Assembly: GCA_024138025.1 (NCBI GenBank)
Contig: JAMXBD010000205.1
Span: 560,501-624,500 of the forward strand
Reading direction: 5' to 3'
Origin: Combretum micranthum
Lineage: Eukaryota; Streptophyta; Magnoliopsida; Myrtales; Combretaceae
DNA length: 64,000 nt
Below, piece by piece: positions 58,201 through 61,127 of this stretch. Below the pieces are notes generated by a model. That model worked only from the letters and a program-made list of their open reading frames with translations, made no database searches and was not told where the DNA came from. A program made the translations under genes and the position numbers. The stretch's first letter is position 1, and each line of letters begins with the position of its first letter.

Positions 58201-61127
58201 TGTATGACGTGGTTTCCACAATAATCACATCGCAAATGATCCTTATTAGAACTTTGGGTTTTAGCTGCTCAGATGAATCACTAGCTGCTACCAAACCAGA
58301 TTTTTCAACTTGTGGGATATAGAGCATGGTATTGCGTCTGCTCTCTTCCTGCTGAACATAGGAATATGCTTCCTCAAGAGAAGGAAAGGGGTCTTACCCA
58401 GAACATGAACTCTAATCTGATCAAATTCATTGTTCAGTCCGGCCAAGAAATCATAGACCCTTTCTTTTGCAAGCAGTTTCTGAAATTTGACTGCATCTCA
58501 GTACAATCAGCCTGAAAATCTTGATAATAGTCAAGCTCTTGCCACAGGCCATTCAACTCAGAAAAATACTGCGAGATTGTCATCTCTCCTTGCTTCAAAC
58601 CATGGACTTTGTTTCGAATCTCATAAATCTGGGCATCATTTCCCACTTGTGAATAGGTGAGAGTAACAGAATTCCATATTTTTGCTGCTGTGTCAAGCAA
58701 TAAGTATGTCCTTGAAATTTGGGGCTGCATGGAATTGATAAGCCATGACATTACCAGCGAATTTTCAGAATCCCACTGGTTGAATGTTGGATCAGTTGTT
58801 GCTGGTTTGACTTTAGTACCGGTAATATAATCCTGCATTCCTCTAGCTTTGATAAACAATAAACAAGACCGTGACCAGGCAAGATAATTATTTCCATCAA
58901 GCTTGATAGGACTAATTTGCAGTGAAGGATTATCAGTACTAATAGCTACAATTTTCTTATCACTTTCCATATTGAAAGAAAAGGAGATACCAGAACAATC
59001 CAAAAATAGATCGCGTTGGAATAGTGCACGTCGGAACAGTAGTCGTGTCGGAGGAAAAACGGCGGAAAAAGGCCGGATTTGGGCTGTCGAGCCGGCGCGT
59101 GAGGAATTCCGCGGAAGAACAATCGGCGCGTGAGCCCACGCGCGGCCTCCGATGGCGGTTGGACTTCTGGGATAGGCCGATCGGGGGATGCTCCTCCTCC
59201 TTGTAGCGGCGGTGACAAAAAATGGAGGGAGGAAACTCGACCTCCTTTAGAAAAAAAAAAAAAAAAGAGAAGGAACGAACAGTAACGAAAAAAAAAAAAG
59301 AAAACGGGAATTGCTGCGGAGGGAGGAAAACTCGCCTCTAATGGCAACGAGGCTCTGATACCATGTTGAAATTATAAAGTATTTTTCATATATAATTTGT
59401 ACAAGAATACATCTATTTATACAAAAAATTTGTGACTACTGATCTACCTTGCCTACCATACTATTAATTGTGACTATTGGTTTTCCTTACCTACCATACT
59501 ATTAATTACATTGTTAATATAATACTAATAATATTACACGTATATCAACAATATATATGTTTCTTTATGTCTTTTATGCCACTGCCTCGTTGCTTTTATG
59601 AAGTGGAGCATACATACTTCTCGTTTTGTACTAATTTGAACCCAAATCTATGTTATCTATTGCAGGTCGGTGGTTTGGCTACTATTTCAGTTGTATGTTT
59701 TACTTCAAGTGCTGTGGTTTCCTTTTTGCCTGATAATCCTGTAAGTAGCTGTCTCATTTCAGAATCAAAGTTATTCACTTGCTGGATTGTTCTTTTAAGT
59801 CCAACCTTTTTTTTTCCCCACCGGAGCACAGGTTTTTTATAATTGGAATGGTCAGAGCATAAATGGCATTTATGCTGGTGTATTGCTGATTTTGTACTAC
59901 TTTGCTGGTATTGACTCGAGCTCAACTGTTTCCCTTTTGGTTCATGATGGATTAGTTGTGTGCAATTTAATACTGGTTTTGTAATTAGTATTCTTTCCTT
60001 GGCCTTCTGAACCAAAAGGAAGATGTGTCTTTATTTTTGGTCTATGCAATGCCAAGCATTTATTTATGAACCGGCATAAGTATTTCACTAGCTTTACTTT
60101 CTTAAGCTTTTAGCTTAATAAGACAGTGTTTTATAAAATTTCCATAGACATAAACTTCAGAGATTTCTTTTCCGTATCTTTTCAGGTGTCGTCTATTTTA
60201 AGATTGAACATTTACTAGTTTCTGCTGATAGGACAAATACTATTTTAAGAATTGATTCCCATTTAGTTTGTTTCTGTCGACTTTCTTACCTTGCATTTGT
60301 AGCTGATAGTTTCCACCTCTTTCACTTGTTCTTACAAATGAATTATCGTGTACTCTGATGCCTCATTGGAGGTAATATTTCTTGGAGAAGGCCCTTGTTT
60401 TCTACAAAATCACAATTTTATTTATTTAATAGAAGTGAGTTTAGTGGGTTCATTGAAGCCAATTGAGTGTTGAATCTGGCACTGTGCATATATTCTAATA
60501 CTTCCACCTGCTTTCTCTATTGGAAGTTTGCCTGTTGATGTTTCTGTCTAAAATTTGATTCAATCCAATAACGTGTAAAGTTGAATAGCACTTCCGGAAG
60601 AGTTTGTGAGTTATTTTTTGTCAATCTTATATTTACTTCATAGTCTATATTAAGAGTTAACAAACAGGTGAATTTCATGCTTTGCCAGAAAGAATTTCAT
60701 ACTCAGTATTTGTTTTAGGGTATCTTGATTTATAAAGTGGGGAGTATCCTGAATTTTGTAAGCTTTTCCTCTGTGGATGAAATCTACTAAAAGTGTACCC
60801 GAAGAAGCTCACAGTGTATTTATTAGAATGTCTGGAGGAAAAATGGTCGCAGAACAAGAAGTCTTTGATATGAGTAGTTGGTTGTGGGGGTGCTTTATCC
60901 TTATTGACAGTACATAACATTCATGATTTTTCCATATGATAAAAATTTTATTTTGTATAGGTTCATCAATTCCTTCAGCTTTCTTATTATGGATCATGAG
61001 AGAACTACCTCCCCCAGTTGCTCCAAGCACACCAGAAGAATCAAGAACAATCGCTTTTGTCAGTGACACATCAATGATGGTGCAGCATCCTCTGCTCTGG
61101 CCTACTGTAACAACCCCTCAAAATCAG
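4040..61127 (+). CDS. THH1/TOM1/TOM3-like multi-pass membrane protein, partial spliced gene
   Basis: Seven exons of one host gene (listed separately) together specify a C-terminal half with at least four hydrophobic segments and the family-like ending [16 protein letters not shown]. From memory of the family, this matches the plant THH1/TOM1/TOM3 (DUF1084) proteins, seven-pass proteins of tonoplast or plasma membrane; Arabidopsis TOM1 and TOM3 are known as host factors for tobamovirus RNA replication. The closer match seems to be the At3g59090-like branch, which carries an acidic loop after DLCHQ. What the sequence shows: all junctions are GT-AG and phases agree (exon lengths 175, 98, 61, 65, 75, 76 and 167), except that the 98-nt exon is one base short. 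N-terminal exons and the last few codons are missing. Name by recall only; membrane-protein nature is firm. Confidence 0.72.
4340..4437 (+). CDS. Host gene exon 2: membrane segment, one base short
   Basis: Acceptor ttcataag, donor gtaaggac. It encodes a hydrophobic segment [17 protein letters not shown], then the frame breaks near GAGAAAGTCC (about 4399-4411): the start reads in one frame while the family-like end [10 protein letters not shown] reads in another. The flanking exons demand a length divisible by three, but it is 98 nt. One lost A in the AAA run would explain it. This is either a true inactivating mutation or an assembly error. Confidence 0.7.
4438..5035. other. Intron, host sequence before element A
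   Basis: Start of the 26.9-kb intron between host exons 2 and 3. No coding or repeat structure recognised. It ends in GGGCT (5031-5035), the left target duplication of element A. Confidence 0.6.
5036..5194 (-). repeat. Element A 3' LTR
   Basis: 159 bp; on + it begins TGGTAACAG and ends ACTCAACA, so on the element strand it starts TGTTGAGT. The end toward the flank (TGGTAACA) has lost one of the canonical bases seen in the other copy (TGTTAACA). Confidence 0.9.
5203..7990 (-). pseudogene. Element A pol relic
   Basis: Broken polyprotein. Protease near 7985-7650 has MVDSSAFKH, with the catalytic DSG changed to DSS (about 7953-7961). Integrase follows: the first catalytic Asp region, normally HSDVWGP, reads HYEVWCLS (Asp to Glu), and the Glu region, normally NGVAERKNR, reads NGVAKHKNR (Glu to Lys), so the enzyme is dead twice over. 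Reverse transcriptase retains LDIKNTFLH and VYADDI (YADD at 6148-6159). RNase H ends in [17 protein letters not shown] and a final YTPA at 5203. Several frameshifts separate the parts. Confidence 0.88.
8160..8940 (-). pseudogene. Element A gag relic
   Basis: Copia capsid text such as [24 protein letters not shown] and [11 protein letters not shown] on the minus strand, then a zinc knuckle [14 protein letters not shown] at 8188-8229 with all four ligands present. The frame is interrupted at several points. A leader of about 450 bp separates it from the 5' LTR. Confidence 0.85.
9340..9375 (-). repeat. Telo-box-like cluster in element A leader
   Basis: Degenerate copies of the plant telomere unit (TTTAGGG on +) sit between the primer-binding site and gag. 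AAACCCTAA boxes are known in 5' regions of plant genes; here they fall in the untranslated leader. Too short to be a real interstitial telomere. Confidence 0.5.
9415..9574 (-). repeat. Element A 5' LTR
   Basis: 160 bp, begins TGTTAACA and ends ACTCAATA on +. The primer-binding site abuts it on the left at 9402-9414. Confidence 0.9.
9690..9831 (+). repeat. Element B 5' LTR, right part
   Basis: Shares gcacctacca-like text and a tctatatatatttgatg block with the B 3' LTR (about 29999-30031) and with the L LTR. Its start is blurred by divergence; 9580-9690 may be LTR or host intron. Confidence 0.6.
10085..11085 (+). pseudogene. Element B gag relics
   Basis: Copia gag pieces in shifting frames. 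[10 protein letters not shown] near 10110-10140 and [12 protein letters not shown] near 10550-10590 belong to one capsid. At about 10960-11080 a second gag N-terminus appears ([11 protein letters not shown], then KIGYLTGDA), which should precede the first in a normal element, so this stretch is rearranged or a mosaic of two elements. No intact zinc knuckle or protease was found before the integrase part. Confidence 0.7.
11100..11482 (+). pseudogene. Element B pre-integrase and integrase, first part
   Basis: Reads [18 protein letters not shown] (GAG-pre-integrase zinc region), then HSDVKGPS (integrase first Asp) and [13 protein letters not shown], ending in ENQF where element C interrupts. The continuation QTKMG is at 14061. 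Stops show decay. Confidence 0.85.
11483..11651 (+). repeat. Element C 5' LTR, 3'-clipped
   Basis: Begins TGTTAAAGTATTATG. It stops at ATATTTTGTT where the 3' copy continues TCAACA. About five differences from the 3' LTR. Confidence 0.88.
11652..11975 (-). pseudogene. Inverted reverse-transcriptase fragment in element C
   Basis: On the minus strand this reads the copia linker and reverse-transcriptase start ([17 protein letters not shown], then [16 protein letters not shown] and FSPVAKLTS). It is collinear with the same segment of antisense element D (15970-16235) and therefore inverted relative to C gag and LTRs. It also retains about 50 nt around 11845-11895 that D has lost near 16140. Confidence 0.88.
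11976..13240 (+). pseudogene. Element C gag and protease
   Basis: Gag starts inside the capsid at [18 protein letters not shown], continues with [37 protein letters not shown], and a complete zinc knuckle [14 protein letters not shown] (12741-12782). Protease follows with [11 protein letters not shown] (DSG intact) at about 12990-13030 and [12 protein letters not shown]. Three frame breaks. The gag start codon and leader are missing because of the inversion upstream. Confidence 0.85.
13241..13874 (+). pseudogene. Element C RT end and RNase H
   Basis: Picks up abruptly at [19 protein letters not shown] and runs through [16 protein letters not shown] (RNase H first Asp), [11 protein letters not shown] (Glu), [11 protein letters not shown] (Asp), [11 protein letters not shown] and DIYASA. 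One in-frame stop at 13587-13589 splits it. The polypurine tract aggggaag precedes the 3' LTR. Confidence 0.88.
13882..14056 (+). repeat. Element C 3' LTR
   Basis: 175 bp, begins TGTTAAAG and ends TTTCAACA. Right flank AATTT. Confidence 0.9.
14057..14590 (+). pseudogene. Element B integrase, second part
   Basis: Continuation after [18 protein letters not shown] (integrase second Asp), then [14 protein letters not shown] (catalytic Glu region partly changed), and the C-terminal [32 protein letters not shown]. It breaks off where D is inserted; the reverse transcriptase that should follow is gone. Confidence 0.85.
14598..14769 (-). repeat. Element D 3' LTR
   Basis: 172 bp, TGTTGTAATA...CTTTAACA on +. 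Contains an internal near-repeat of ataggaaacataa. Confidence 0.93.
14778..16235 (-). pseudogene. Element D reverse transcriptase and RNase H
   Basis: RT begins [16 protein letters not shown] near 16125, contains LDMKNAFLH and [12 protein letters not shown], and the catalytic [11 protein letters not shown] (YVDD at 15700-15711). The 267-residue frame at 14778-15581 holds [10 protein letters not shown], then RNase H with [24 protein letters not shown] and DIYPSA. The RNase H DADWG box is lost to a short frame slip around 15230-15250. About 50 nt of linker are deleted near 16140 compared with element C. Confidence 0.9.
16236..17510 (-). pseudogene. Element D integrase and linker
   Basis: Pre-integrase [16 protein letters not shown] and [10 protein letters not shown], then FELVHSDA followed by a stop where Trp-Gly-Pro is expected (about 17254), [42 protein letters not shown], and the C-terminal [15 protein letters not shown] Ser/Pro-rich linker follows ([15 protein letters not shown]). 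The catalytic Asp, Asp and Glu remain but the stop and frameshifts inactivate it. Confidence 0.87.
17511..18770 (-). pseudogene. Element D gag and protease
   Basis: Gag from about 18770: [57 protein letters not shown]. The zinc knuckle reads [14 protein letters not shown] (about 18013-18054): the second Cys is Tyr. Protease [15 protein letters not shown] near 17760-17800, preceded by a stop. The Ala/Ser-rich spacer [16 protein letters not shown] matches element C. Confidence 0.87.
19056..19107 (-). other. Leader motif pair GGCGCGTGAG in element D
   Basis: On + an inverted copy TTCACGCGCC (19056-19065) and a direct copy GGCGCGTGAG (19098-19107) lie between gag and primer site and could pair as a stem. 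The same 10-mer is in the leaders of F and H. Function unknown; dimerisation or packaging is only a guess. Confidence 0.5.
19370..19541 (-). repeat. Element D 5' LTR
   Basis: 172 bp, TGTTGTAATA...CTTTAACA on +; primer site adjoins at 19357-19369. Confidence 0.93.
19575..19809 (+). pseudogene. Element B RNase H end
   Basis: After element D, B resumes with [20 protein letters not shown], then [19 protein letters not shown] and [11 protein letters not shown] with its stop at 19807-19809. This is the C-terminal tail of copia RNase H. It is followed by a purine-rich tract and the B 3' LTR from 19817. Confidence 0.8.
19852..20102 (-). repeat. Element E 3' LTR
   Basis: On + begins TGAAGAAAACAGAG and ends ATTACAACA; purine tract complement ctcttcctcaagctgg follows. 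Confidence 0.88.
20110..21640 (-). pseudogene. Element E RT and RNase H relic
   Basis: Linker [20 protein letters not shown] text and [13 protein letters not shown] near 21313-21420, RT start [14 protein letters not shown] and [14 protein letters not shown] (21109-21294), then fragments down to RNase [31 protein letters not shown] and the end NLYAPA at 20110. No clear catalytic YVDD was found; that stretch (about 20790-20900) is damaged. Confidence 0.8.
21641..24214 (-). pseudogene. Element E gag end, protease and integrase relic
   Basis: From the right: degenerate zinc knuckle GHTKDTC near 23865-23890 (one Cys replaced by Arg), a degraded protease region, pre-integrase [17 protein letters not shown] near 23160-23215, integrase [24 protein letters not shown] near 22840-22870, then after the 450-bp insertion [34 protein letters not shown] (22210-22330). 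Stops are frequent. Confidence 0.78.
22368..22811. mobile_element. Small insertion in element E integrase, possible solo LTR
   Basis: Splits the integrase text between the second Asp box and SHGTIH. It begins TGTGAACA and ends TTGTAACA, so it has TG...CA ends with a weak inverted repeat. Flanks TATCCCT and AATCCCC are near duplicates. The left 130 bp are GT-rich with repeated gtgcatgtg-like words. A solo LTR fits best, but no second copy is in the window. Confidence 0.4.
24215..24372 (-). repeat. Element F 3' LTR
   Basis: 158 bp; TGATGAAATTAG...GTCAATA on +. Compared with the 5' copy it lacks about 8 bp just before the end. Confidence 0.9.
24380..25910 (-). pseudogene. Element F RT and RNase H
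   Basis: The 157-residue frame at 25437-25910 carries the linker [55 protein letters not shown] and [15 protein letters not shown] of RT. At 25303-25311 the catalytic box reads Tyr-Val-Asp-Thr-stop instead of YVDDI, so RT is dead. RNase H text ([26 protein letters not shown]) is present to about 24380 in broken frames. Confidence 0.88.
25911..27560 (-). pseudogene. Element F protease and integrase
   Basis: Protease [14 protein letters not shown] near 27490-27535. The frame 26698-27366 holds the pre-integrase [10 protein letters not shown] and [10 protein letters not shown], integrase IHSDVWGP and [14 protein letters not shown], then slips by one base near 26710 where H reads on through. The Glu box [11 protein letters not shown] lies near 26630-26670 in another frame. 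Confidence 0.88.
27561..28592 (-). CDS. Element F gag
   Basis: Capsid frame 27870-28592 (240 residues) is uninterrupted: [73 protein letters not shown] zinc knuckle [14 protein letters not shown] at about 27768-27811 is in another frame and is followed at once by a stop where H has Trp. Gag forms the particle that packages the element RNA. Confidence 0.85.
28738..28785 (-). other. Leader motif copies GGCGCGTGAG in element F
   Basis: Two direct copies on + at 28738-28747 and 28765-28774, the second followed by the inverted text CCACGCGC, in the GC-rich leader between gag and primer site. Same motif as in D and H. Confidence 0.5.
29003..29167 (-). repeat. Element F 5' LTR
   Basis: 165 bp; TGATGAAATTAG...GTCAACA on +, with the primer site at 28990-29002. 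Confidence 0.92.
29173..29607 (-). pseudogene. Element E gag N-terminal part
   Basis: Starts with Met at 29607 and reads [38 protein letters not shown] and [13 protein letters not shown] before a stop at 29395-29397; more capsid text ([27 protein letters not shown]) continues to the F insertion. UBN2-type copia capsid. Confidence 0.82.
29680..29942 (-). repeat. Element E 5' LTR
   Basis: 263 bp; TGGAGAAAACAGAG...TTATAACA on +. Primer site at 29667-29679. Confidence 0.88.
30114..31382. other. Intron between element B and host exon 3
   Basis: No gene recognised. 30410-30800 has an LTR-like feel (purine-rich agagaaagaatac doublet near 30590-30612, and a tight palindrome ccagagctt-a-aagctctgg at 30668-30686), but no partner LTR is visible. 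The stretch ends in the acceptor catgcag before exon 3. Confidence 0.45.
31383..31443 (+). CDS. Host gene exon 3: membrane segment
   Basis: 61 nt, acceptor catgcag, donor gtaagatg. Encodes [20 protein letters not shown] plus one base of the next codon. A hydrophobic segment ending in a Gly-rich turn. Confidence 0.75.
31444..32121. other. Intron, host sequence before element M
   Basis: AT-rich; nothing coding recognised. Runs up to the left end of the inverted-repeat element M. Confidence 0.55.
32122..33220 (+). repeat. Element M left inverted arm
   Basis: Outer part has loosely repeated acatcagat and catcaaattagcctca words (about 32262-32395). The inner part holds a small ATG frame at 33030 ([32 protein letters not shown]) that has a counterpart in the right arm. 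A perfect 12-bp stem (agatacgattta ... taaatcgtatct) is at about 32165-32201. Confidence 0.78.
33247..33420. mobile_element. MITE-like inverted repeat
   Basis: About 174 bp with inverted ends: atatgcaattaggtacttaa at the left pairs with the right end (…ataccta attacatat) over some 58 bp at roughly 80 percent. Also contains actaaattgatcaattt self-complementary words. No coding. Lies at the inner edge of the M left arm. Target duplication not clear. Confidence 0.6.
33421..34714. other. Element M interior
   Basis: No transposase motifs. One antisense open frame is listed separately. Otherwise AT-rich sequence without recognisable genes. Confidence 0.45.
33817..34143 (-). CDS. Unrecognised ORF in M interior, possible captured exon
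   Basis: 108-residue frame starting [20 protein letters not shown], with a Ser/Pro-rich middle ([25 protein letters not shown]). On its strand a run ending CCCCTTAGCAG is followed by GGTACATT, which could be a splice donor; beyond that the translation looks non-coding. I do not recognise the family. It may be a gene fragment picked up by M, or chance. Confidence 0.25.
   Translation of the reverse strand: METPRQSKWERLQSLLGYGHGIDSHCVTQALKTYPTSQPISIPMTRPLQSNMSFPSSPSIGTLGTIKPLSRVHYTCHLHCLDIYVYMLQIIMHLCFADLLDALHPYHT
34735..35740 (-). repeat. Element I 3' LTR
   Basis: Begins TGATACGCTCC, ends TTCCTATCA on +. Between about 35115 and 35545 it carries at least seven degenerate palindromes of the type TTACGRCCGTA (35474-35484, 35526-35536 and ACGGCCGT at 35320-35327), several followed about 10 bp later by ggccgtgatc-like text. 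Position is in U3. Confidence 0.9.
35694..36860 (-). pseudogene. Element I integrase
   Basis: HHCC zinc region [16 protein letters not shown] and CATCKRAK (36690-36830), core text [12 protein letters not shown] (first Asp), [10 protein letters not shown] (second Asp) and [12 protein letters not shown] (Glu) between 36320 and 36600 in interrupted frames, then [16 protein letters not shown] and the GPF module [43 protein letters not shown]. Terminal stop at 35694. Confidence 0.88.
36861..38930 (-). pseudogene. Element I protease, RT and RNase H
   Basis: Protease [13 protein letters not shown] near 38820-38860; the usual D-S/G-G core is [70 protein letters not shown] and YFDD at 37802-37813. 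Connection and RNase [18 protein letters not shown] region, [37 protein letters not shown]. At least five frame breaks. Confidence 0.9.
38931..40067 (-). pseudogene. Element I gag
   Basis: Starts near 40067 (MSNESVYGG) with an early stop; a second Met at about 39998 reads [17 protein letters not shown]. The capsid part [16 protein letters not shown] and [18 protein letters not shown] is at 39334-39552. Zinc knuckle KCFKCLGY(stop)[10 protein letters not shown] near 39105-39165 keeps its four ligands around a stop codon. Confidence 0.82.
40068..40492. other. Element I leader
   Basis: Untranslated leader between gag and 5' LTR. Rich in caacaacac-like runs. The primer site is at its right end (40475-40486), about six bases from the LTR. 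Confidence 0.65.
40897..41268 (-). repeat. Element T 3' LTR
   Basis: Shares long blocks with the right copy: aaagagtt, tatcatcgtttgttgctaat, tgggaggtt, ggagagcgg, acaaaccttctgc. Confidence 0.88.
41804..42198 (-). repeat. Element T 5' LTR
   Basis: Begins TGTCACAGGATGGG, ends GATCGTGACA on +. Longer than the left copy by small insertions (for example near 41900-41930). Confidence 0.88.
42802..43281 (-). repeat. Element M right arm, inner part
   Basis: Reverse complement of the left arm inner half; includes the counterpart frame [30 protein letters not shown] on the minus strand (42800-42955). Ends at the J insertion. 43147-43254 is a 108-bp unit that begins to repeat at 43255 and continues after J at 53378. 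Confidence 0.78.
43260..43461. repeat. 101-bp tandem duplication across the J left junction
   Basis: Copy 1 43260-43360, copy 2 43361-43461. Each holds 22 bp of M sequence (gggatggttgactaattctt…) joined to the first 79 bp of the J LTR, with about two differences. It must have arisen after J inserted. Confidence 0.88.
43282..43549 (-). repeat. Element J 3' LTR
   Basis: TGATAATAGTAAG...TATAAGA on +, followed by purine-tract complement ctccgcctcaagctgg. Terminal ACA has become AGA. Confidence 0.85.
43550..45010 (-). pseudogene. Element J RT and RNase H
   Basis: [53 protein letters not shown] and the catalytic [11 protein letters not shown] (YVDD at 44498-44509). RNase [15 protein letters not shown] (first Asp is Asn, in NADW), [24 protein letters not shown] and [11 protein letters not shown] (43650-44093). 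Frames are broken around 44100-44580 and the C-terminus reads out of frame. Confidence 0.88.
45011..46400 (-). pseudogene. Element J integrase and linker
   Basis: Pre-integrase [29 protein letters not shown], then [10 protein letters not shown] (first Asp), [27 protein letters not shown] (second Asp), [16 protein letters not shown] (Glu), [15 protein letters not shown], and a Pro/Ser linker ([15 protein letters not shown]). A stop after AEIKT and a few frame slips interrupt it. Confidence 0.88.
46401..46698 (-). pseudogene. Element J protease and gag end
   Basis: Protease [14 protein letters not shown] with DSG present, then [12 protein letters not shown]. Upstream [14 protein letters not shown] corresponds to the spacer after the zinc knuckle in C and D. 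The frame is cut by element K; TCTTC at 46694-46698 is the left target duplication of K. Confidence 0.82.
46699..48201 (-). repeat. Element K 3' LTR, end clipped
   Basis: Begins TAATCCTTTCC on +, lacking about 38 bp (TGATGTGTTCC…) present at the start of the other LTR; ends TGCCTATCA. Carries palindromes around 47767-47993. Confidence 0.9.
47767..47993. repeat. Palindrome array in K LTR
   Basis: cacgaccgtac (47771), tgcacgggcgtaca (47811), gtacggcgtac (47866), gtacaagcgtac (47919) and caacggctgtaca (47981), spaced 41 to 62 bp, each followed some 8-15 bp later by a partial cgta. The same set is at 51431-51653 in the other LTR, where gtacgggcgtac (51527-51538) and gcacggccgtac (51640-51651) are better preserved. 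Confidence 0.8.
49811..50140. repeat. 62-bp palindrome array in K interior
   Basis: gtacggatgtac (49819-49830), tgcacgggcataca (49861-49874), gtacccccgtac (49924-49935), gtacgaccatac (49986-49997), gtacgcccgtat (50047-50058), gtacgcccgtac (50110-50121). Starts are 42, 63, 62, 61 and 63 bp apart. The intervening text is not conserved, apart from a cgtag/cgtg word shortly after each palindrome. Confidence 0.82.
50286..50303 (-). other. Element K primer-binding site (Asp-tRNA)
   Basis: On the minus strand TGGCGCCGTTGCCGGAGA, 17 of 18 bases complementary to the plant tRNA-Asp 3' end. Six bases separate it from the LTR at 50310. Confidence 0.88.
50310..51864 (-). repeat. Element K 5' LTR
   Basis: TGATGTGTTCC...TGCCTATCA on +; TGAT...ATCA inverted ends. 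Right flank TCTTC. Confidence 0.9.
51865..52640 (-). pseudogene. Element J gag
   Basis: [60 protein letters not shown], then [14 protein letters not shown] text and a zinc knuckle [14 protein letters not shown] near 51945-51990 in which the second Cys is His. The order matches gag of C and D. Confidence 0.85.
52641..53225. other. Element J leader
   Basis: Untranslated leader on the element strand with GC-richer stretch 52980-53080, degenerate relatives of the GGCGCGTGAG motif (atgcgcgtta near 53033). The primer site is at 53213-53225. Confidence 0.6.
53226..53377 (-). repeat. Element J 5' LTR
   Basis: 152 bp; TGATAACAGTAAG...TTATAACA on +. Lacks the tandem duplication of the left copy. Confidence 0.88.
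53378..53996 (-). repeat. Element M right arm, outer part
   Basis: Resumes M after J. In reverse complement it aligns with 32122-32720: aaaattaattacca at the end, ttcctaatata, acatcaaattagcctca, ccaagaaacctgcaccaaat, ataatcataa, cccaaatcagact. Confidence 0.78.
53997..54161. other. Intron end before exon 4
   Basis: Short host intron sequence; pyrimidine-rich end and acceptor tttatgtgcag. Confidence 0.6.
54162..54226 (+). CDS. Host gene exon 4: basic loop
   Basis: 65 nt, acceptor gtgcag, donor gtattg. With the split Gly codon it reads [21 protein letters not shown]: the end of a membrane segment followed by a strongly basic loop, as expected on the cytosolic side. Confidence 0.77.
54227..54586. 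other. Intron before element H
   Basis: AT-rich, no gene recognised; ends in ATATA, the left target duplication of H. Confidence 0.6.
54587..54773 (-). repeat. Element H 3' LTR
   Basis: 187 bp, TGTTGAAATTATAAAG...ATATCAACA. Contains a 38-bp internal tandem duplication (54653-54690 and 54691-54728) that F lacks. Confidence 0.95.
54781..55713 (-). CDS. Element H RT C-terminus and RNase H
   Basis: 310 residues uninterrupted, the C-terminal part of the pol polyprotein: [34 protein letters not shown] and [15 protein letters not shown] of RT, then RNase H with [10 protein letters not shown] (Asp157), [12 protein letters not shown] (Glu198/Glu200) and [10 protein letters not shown] (Asp234), ending DIYAPT. 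RNase H degrades the RNA template during reverse transcription. The apparent Met start is internal; a lost base at about 55712 splits it from the YVDD part. Confidence 0.92.
   Translation of the reverse strand: MTGDDEKEIARLKKLLAQEFEIKDLGKLQYFLGIEVARSKKGIFISQRKYILDLLEETGMLGCKPAESPIENNHKLQVGIGDAVDLGRYQRLVGRLYLSHTRPDIAYAVSLVSQFMHDPRESHMQAVFRILRYLKSAPGKGLLFAKHGHLQIECFTDADWAGSPSDRRSTTGYCTFVGGNLVTWRSKKQNVVARSSAEAEYRAMAQGVCELLWVQKILEELSLSSKDTLSLYCDNKAAINIAQNPVQHDRTKHIEIDRHFIKEKLNNGALNLHHMISDKQLADVFTKGLCHRTYHTLVCKLGMCDIYAPT
55714..56457 (-). pseudogene. Element H reverse transcriptase
   Basis: Linker [20 protein letters not shown] and [28 protein letters not shown] (frameshift at about 56092, one G fewer than F), [25 protein letters not shown] (slip near 55965), then [18 protein letters not shown] and LIVYVDDIV with YVDD at 55719-55730. 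The active site is intact but three single-base losses disrupt the frame. Confidence 0.92.
56444..57790 (-). CDS. Element H integrase, 448-residue open frame
   Basis: Uninterrupted pre-integrase and integrase. Zinc region His82, His87, Cys111, Cys114 ([18 protein letters not shown]); catalytic Asp141 (IHSDVWGP), Asp204 (LRTDNGTEY) and Glu240 (NGVAERKNR) with 35 residues between the last two, the D,D(35)E layout. The C-terminal part has [20 protein letters not shown] and [19 protein letters not shown]. Integrase joins the cDNA to host DNA. The frame start is internal to the polyprotein. Confidence 0.93.
   Translation of the reverse strand: MLHVPQFPVNLLSVSTLTKNLNCKIEFFPDHCVFQDLQTGKRIGSGRLHDGLYMLDESQGSSLQQVFYGENKDVNQEILQWHRRLGHPSFFVLSKLFPSLFSKTQFDSLVCDPCEYAKHSRNSYPLINNKSQFPFMTIHSDVWGPTQTTSLSGNRWFVTFIDCCTRMTWVYLLKAKSDVFSCFQSFHKMVCTQFDAKIKILRTDNGTEYMNERFDSYLRSHGIIHQTSCPYTSAQNGVAERKNRHLLEVARSLMFTMNLPKPYWGNAILVAAYLINRMPLRVLNYKSPLEILTGHNTYTVPPKVFGCVCFVHTKDAGKLDPRALKCVFIGYSPTQKGYRCYHPPSRKYFVSMDVTFRETEPYYNPTPSSLQGENNAKEEMIPSTVTLIDLTPRTSDDQKETIIQGEKIGRLDKPDLKRYSRRNKDTTEEVIVQPTLCCQESSSSGEFF
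57791..58330 (-). pseudogene. Element H protease and zinc knuckle
   Basis: Protease [14 protein letters not shown] (DSG intact) in the frame 57511-58044, cut from integrase by one lost G near 57810. Upstream, zinc knuckle residues CD-C and [11 protein letters not shown] appear in adjacent frames because of lost bases near 58205-58220. Confidence 0.88.
58331..59003 (-). pseudogene. Element H gag
   Basis: Met at 59003 or, better, at the second Met ([11 protein letters not shown]). Capsid text as in F for about 165 residues up to [11 protein letters not shown], then a one-base loss near 58498 (ctgcatctca versus ctgcatctcca in F) throws the frame. The rest of capsid continues in the next frame to about 58331. 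Confidence 0.9.
59094..59145 (-). other. Leader motif copies GGCGCGTGAG in element H
   Basis: Direct copies on + at 59094-59103 and 59125-59134, the second followed by CCACGCGC; same arrangement as in F. Confidence 0.5.
59364..59550 (-). repeat. Element H 5' LTR
   Basis: 187 bp, identical to the 3' LTR, including the 38-bp duplication (59430-59467 and 59468-59505). Confidence 0.95.
59666..59740 (+). CDS. Host gene exon 5: membrane segment
   Basis: 75 nt, 25 codons, acceptor attgcag, donor gtaagtag. Reads [20 protein letters not shown] then LPDNP. Hydrophobic segment. Confidence 0.78.
59832..59907 (+). CDS. Host gene exon 6: membrane segment
   Basis: 76 nt, acceptor gcacag, donor gtattg. 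Reads [20 protein letters not shown] then LYYFA plus one base. A short luminal loop and the start of the last membrane segment. Confidence 0.78.
59908..60960. other. Intron between exons 6 and 7
   Basis: 1053 bp of AT-rich sequence without transposon signals; acceptor ttttgtatag. Confidence 0.6.
60961..61127 (+). CDS. Host gene exon 7: C-terminal segment and tail
   Basis: 167 nt, acceptor tgtatag, donor gtattgac. Reads [18 protein letters not shown] then a hydrophilic tail [16 protein letters not shown], ending PQNQ. The family usually has only a few more residues, so a short last exon is expected. Reading through the donor instead gives a stop near 61216. Confidence 0.78.
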
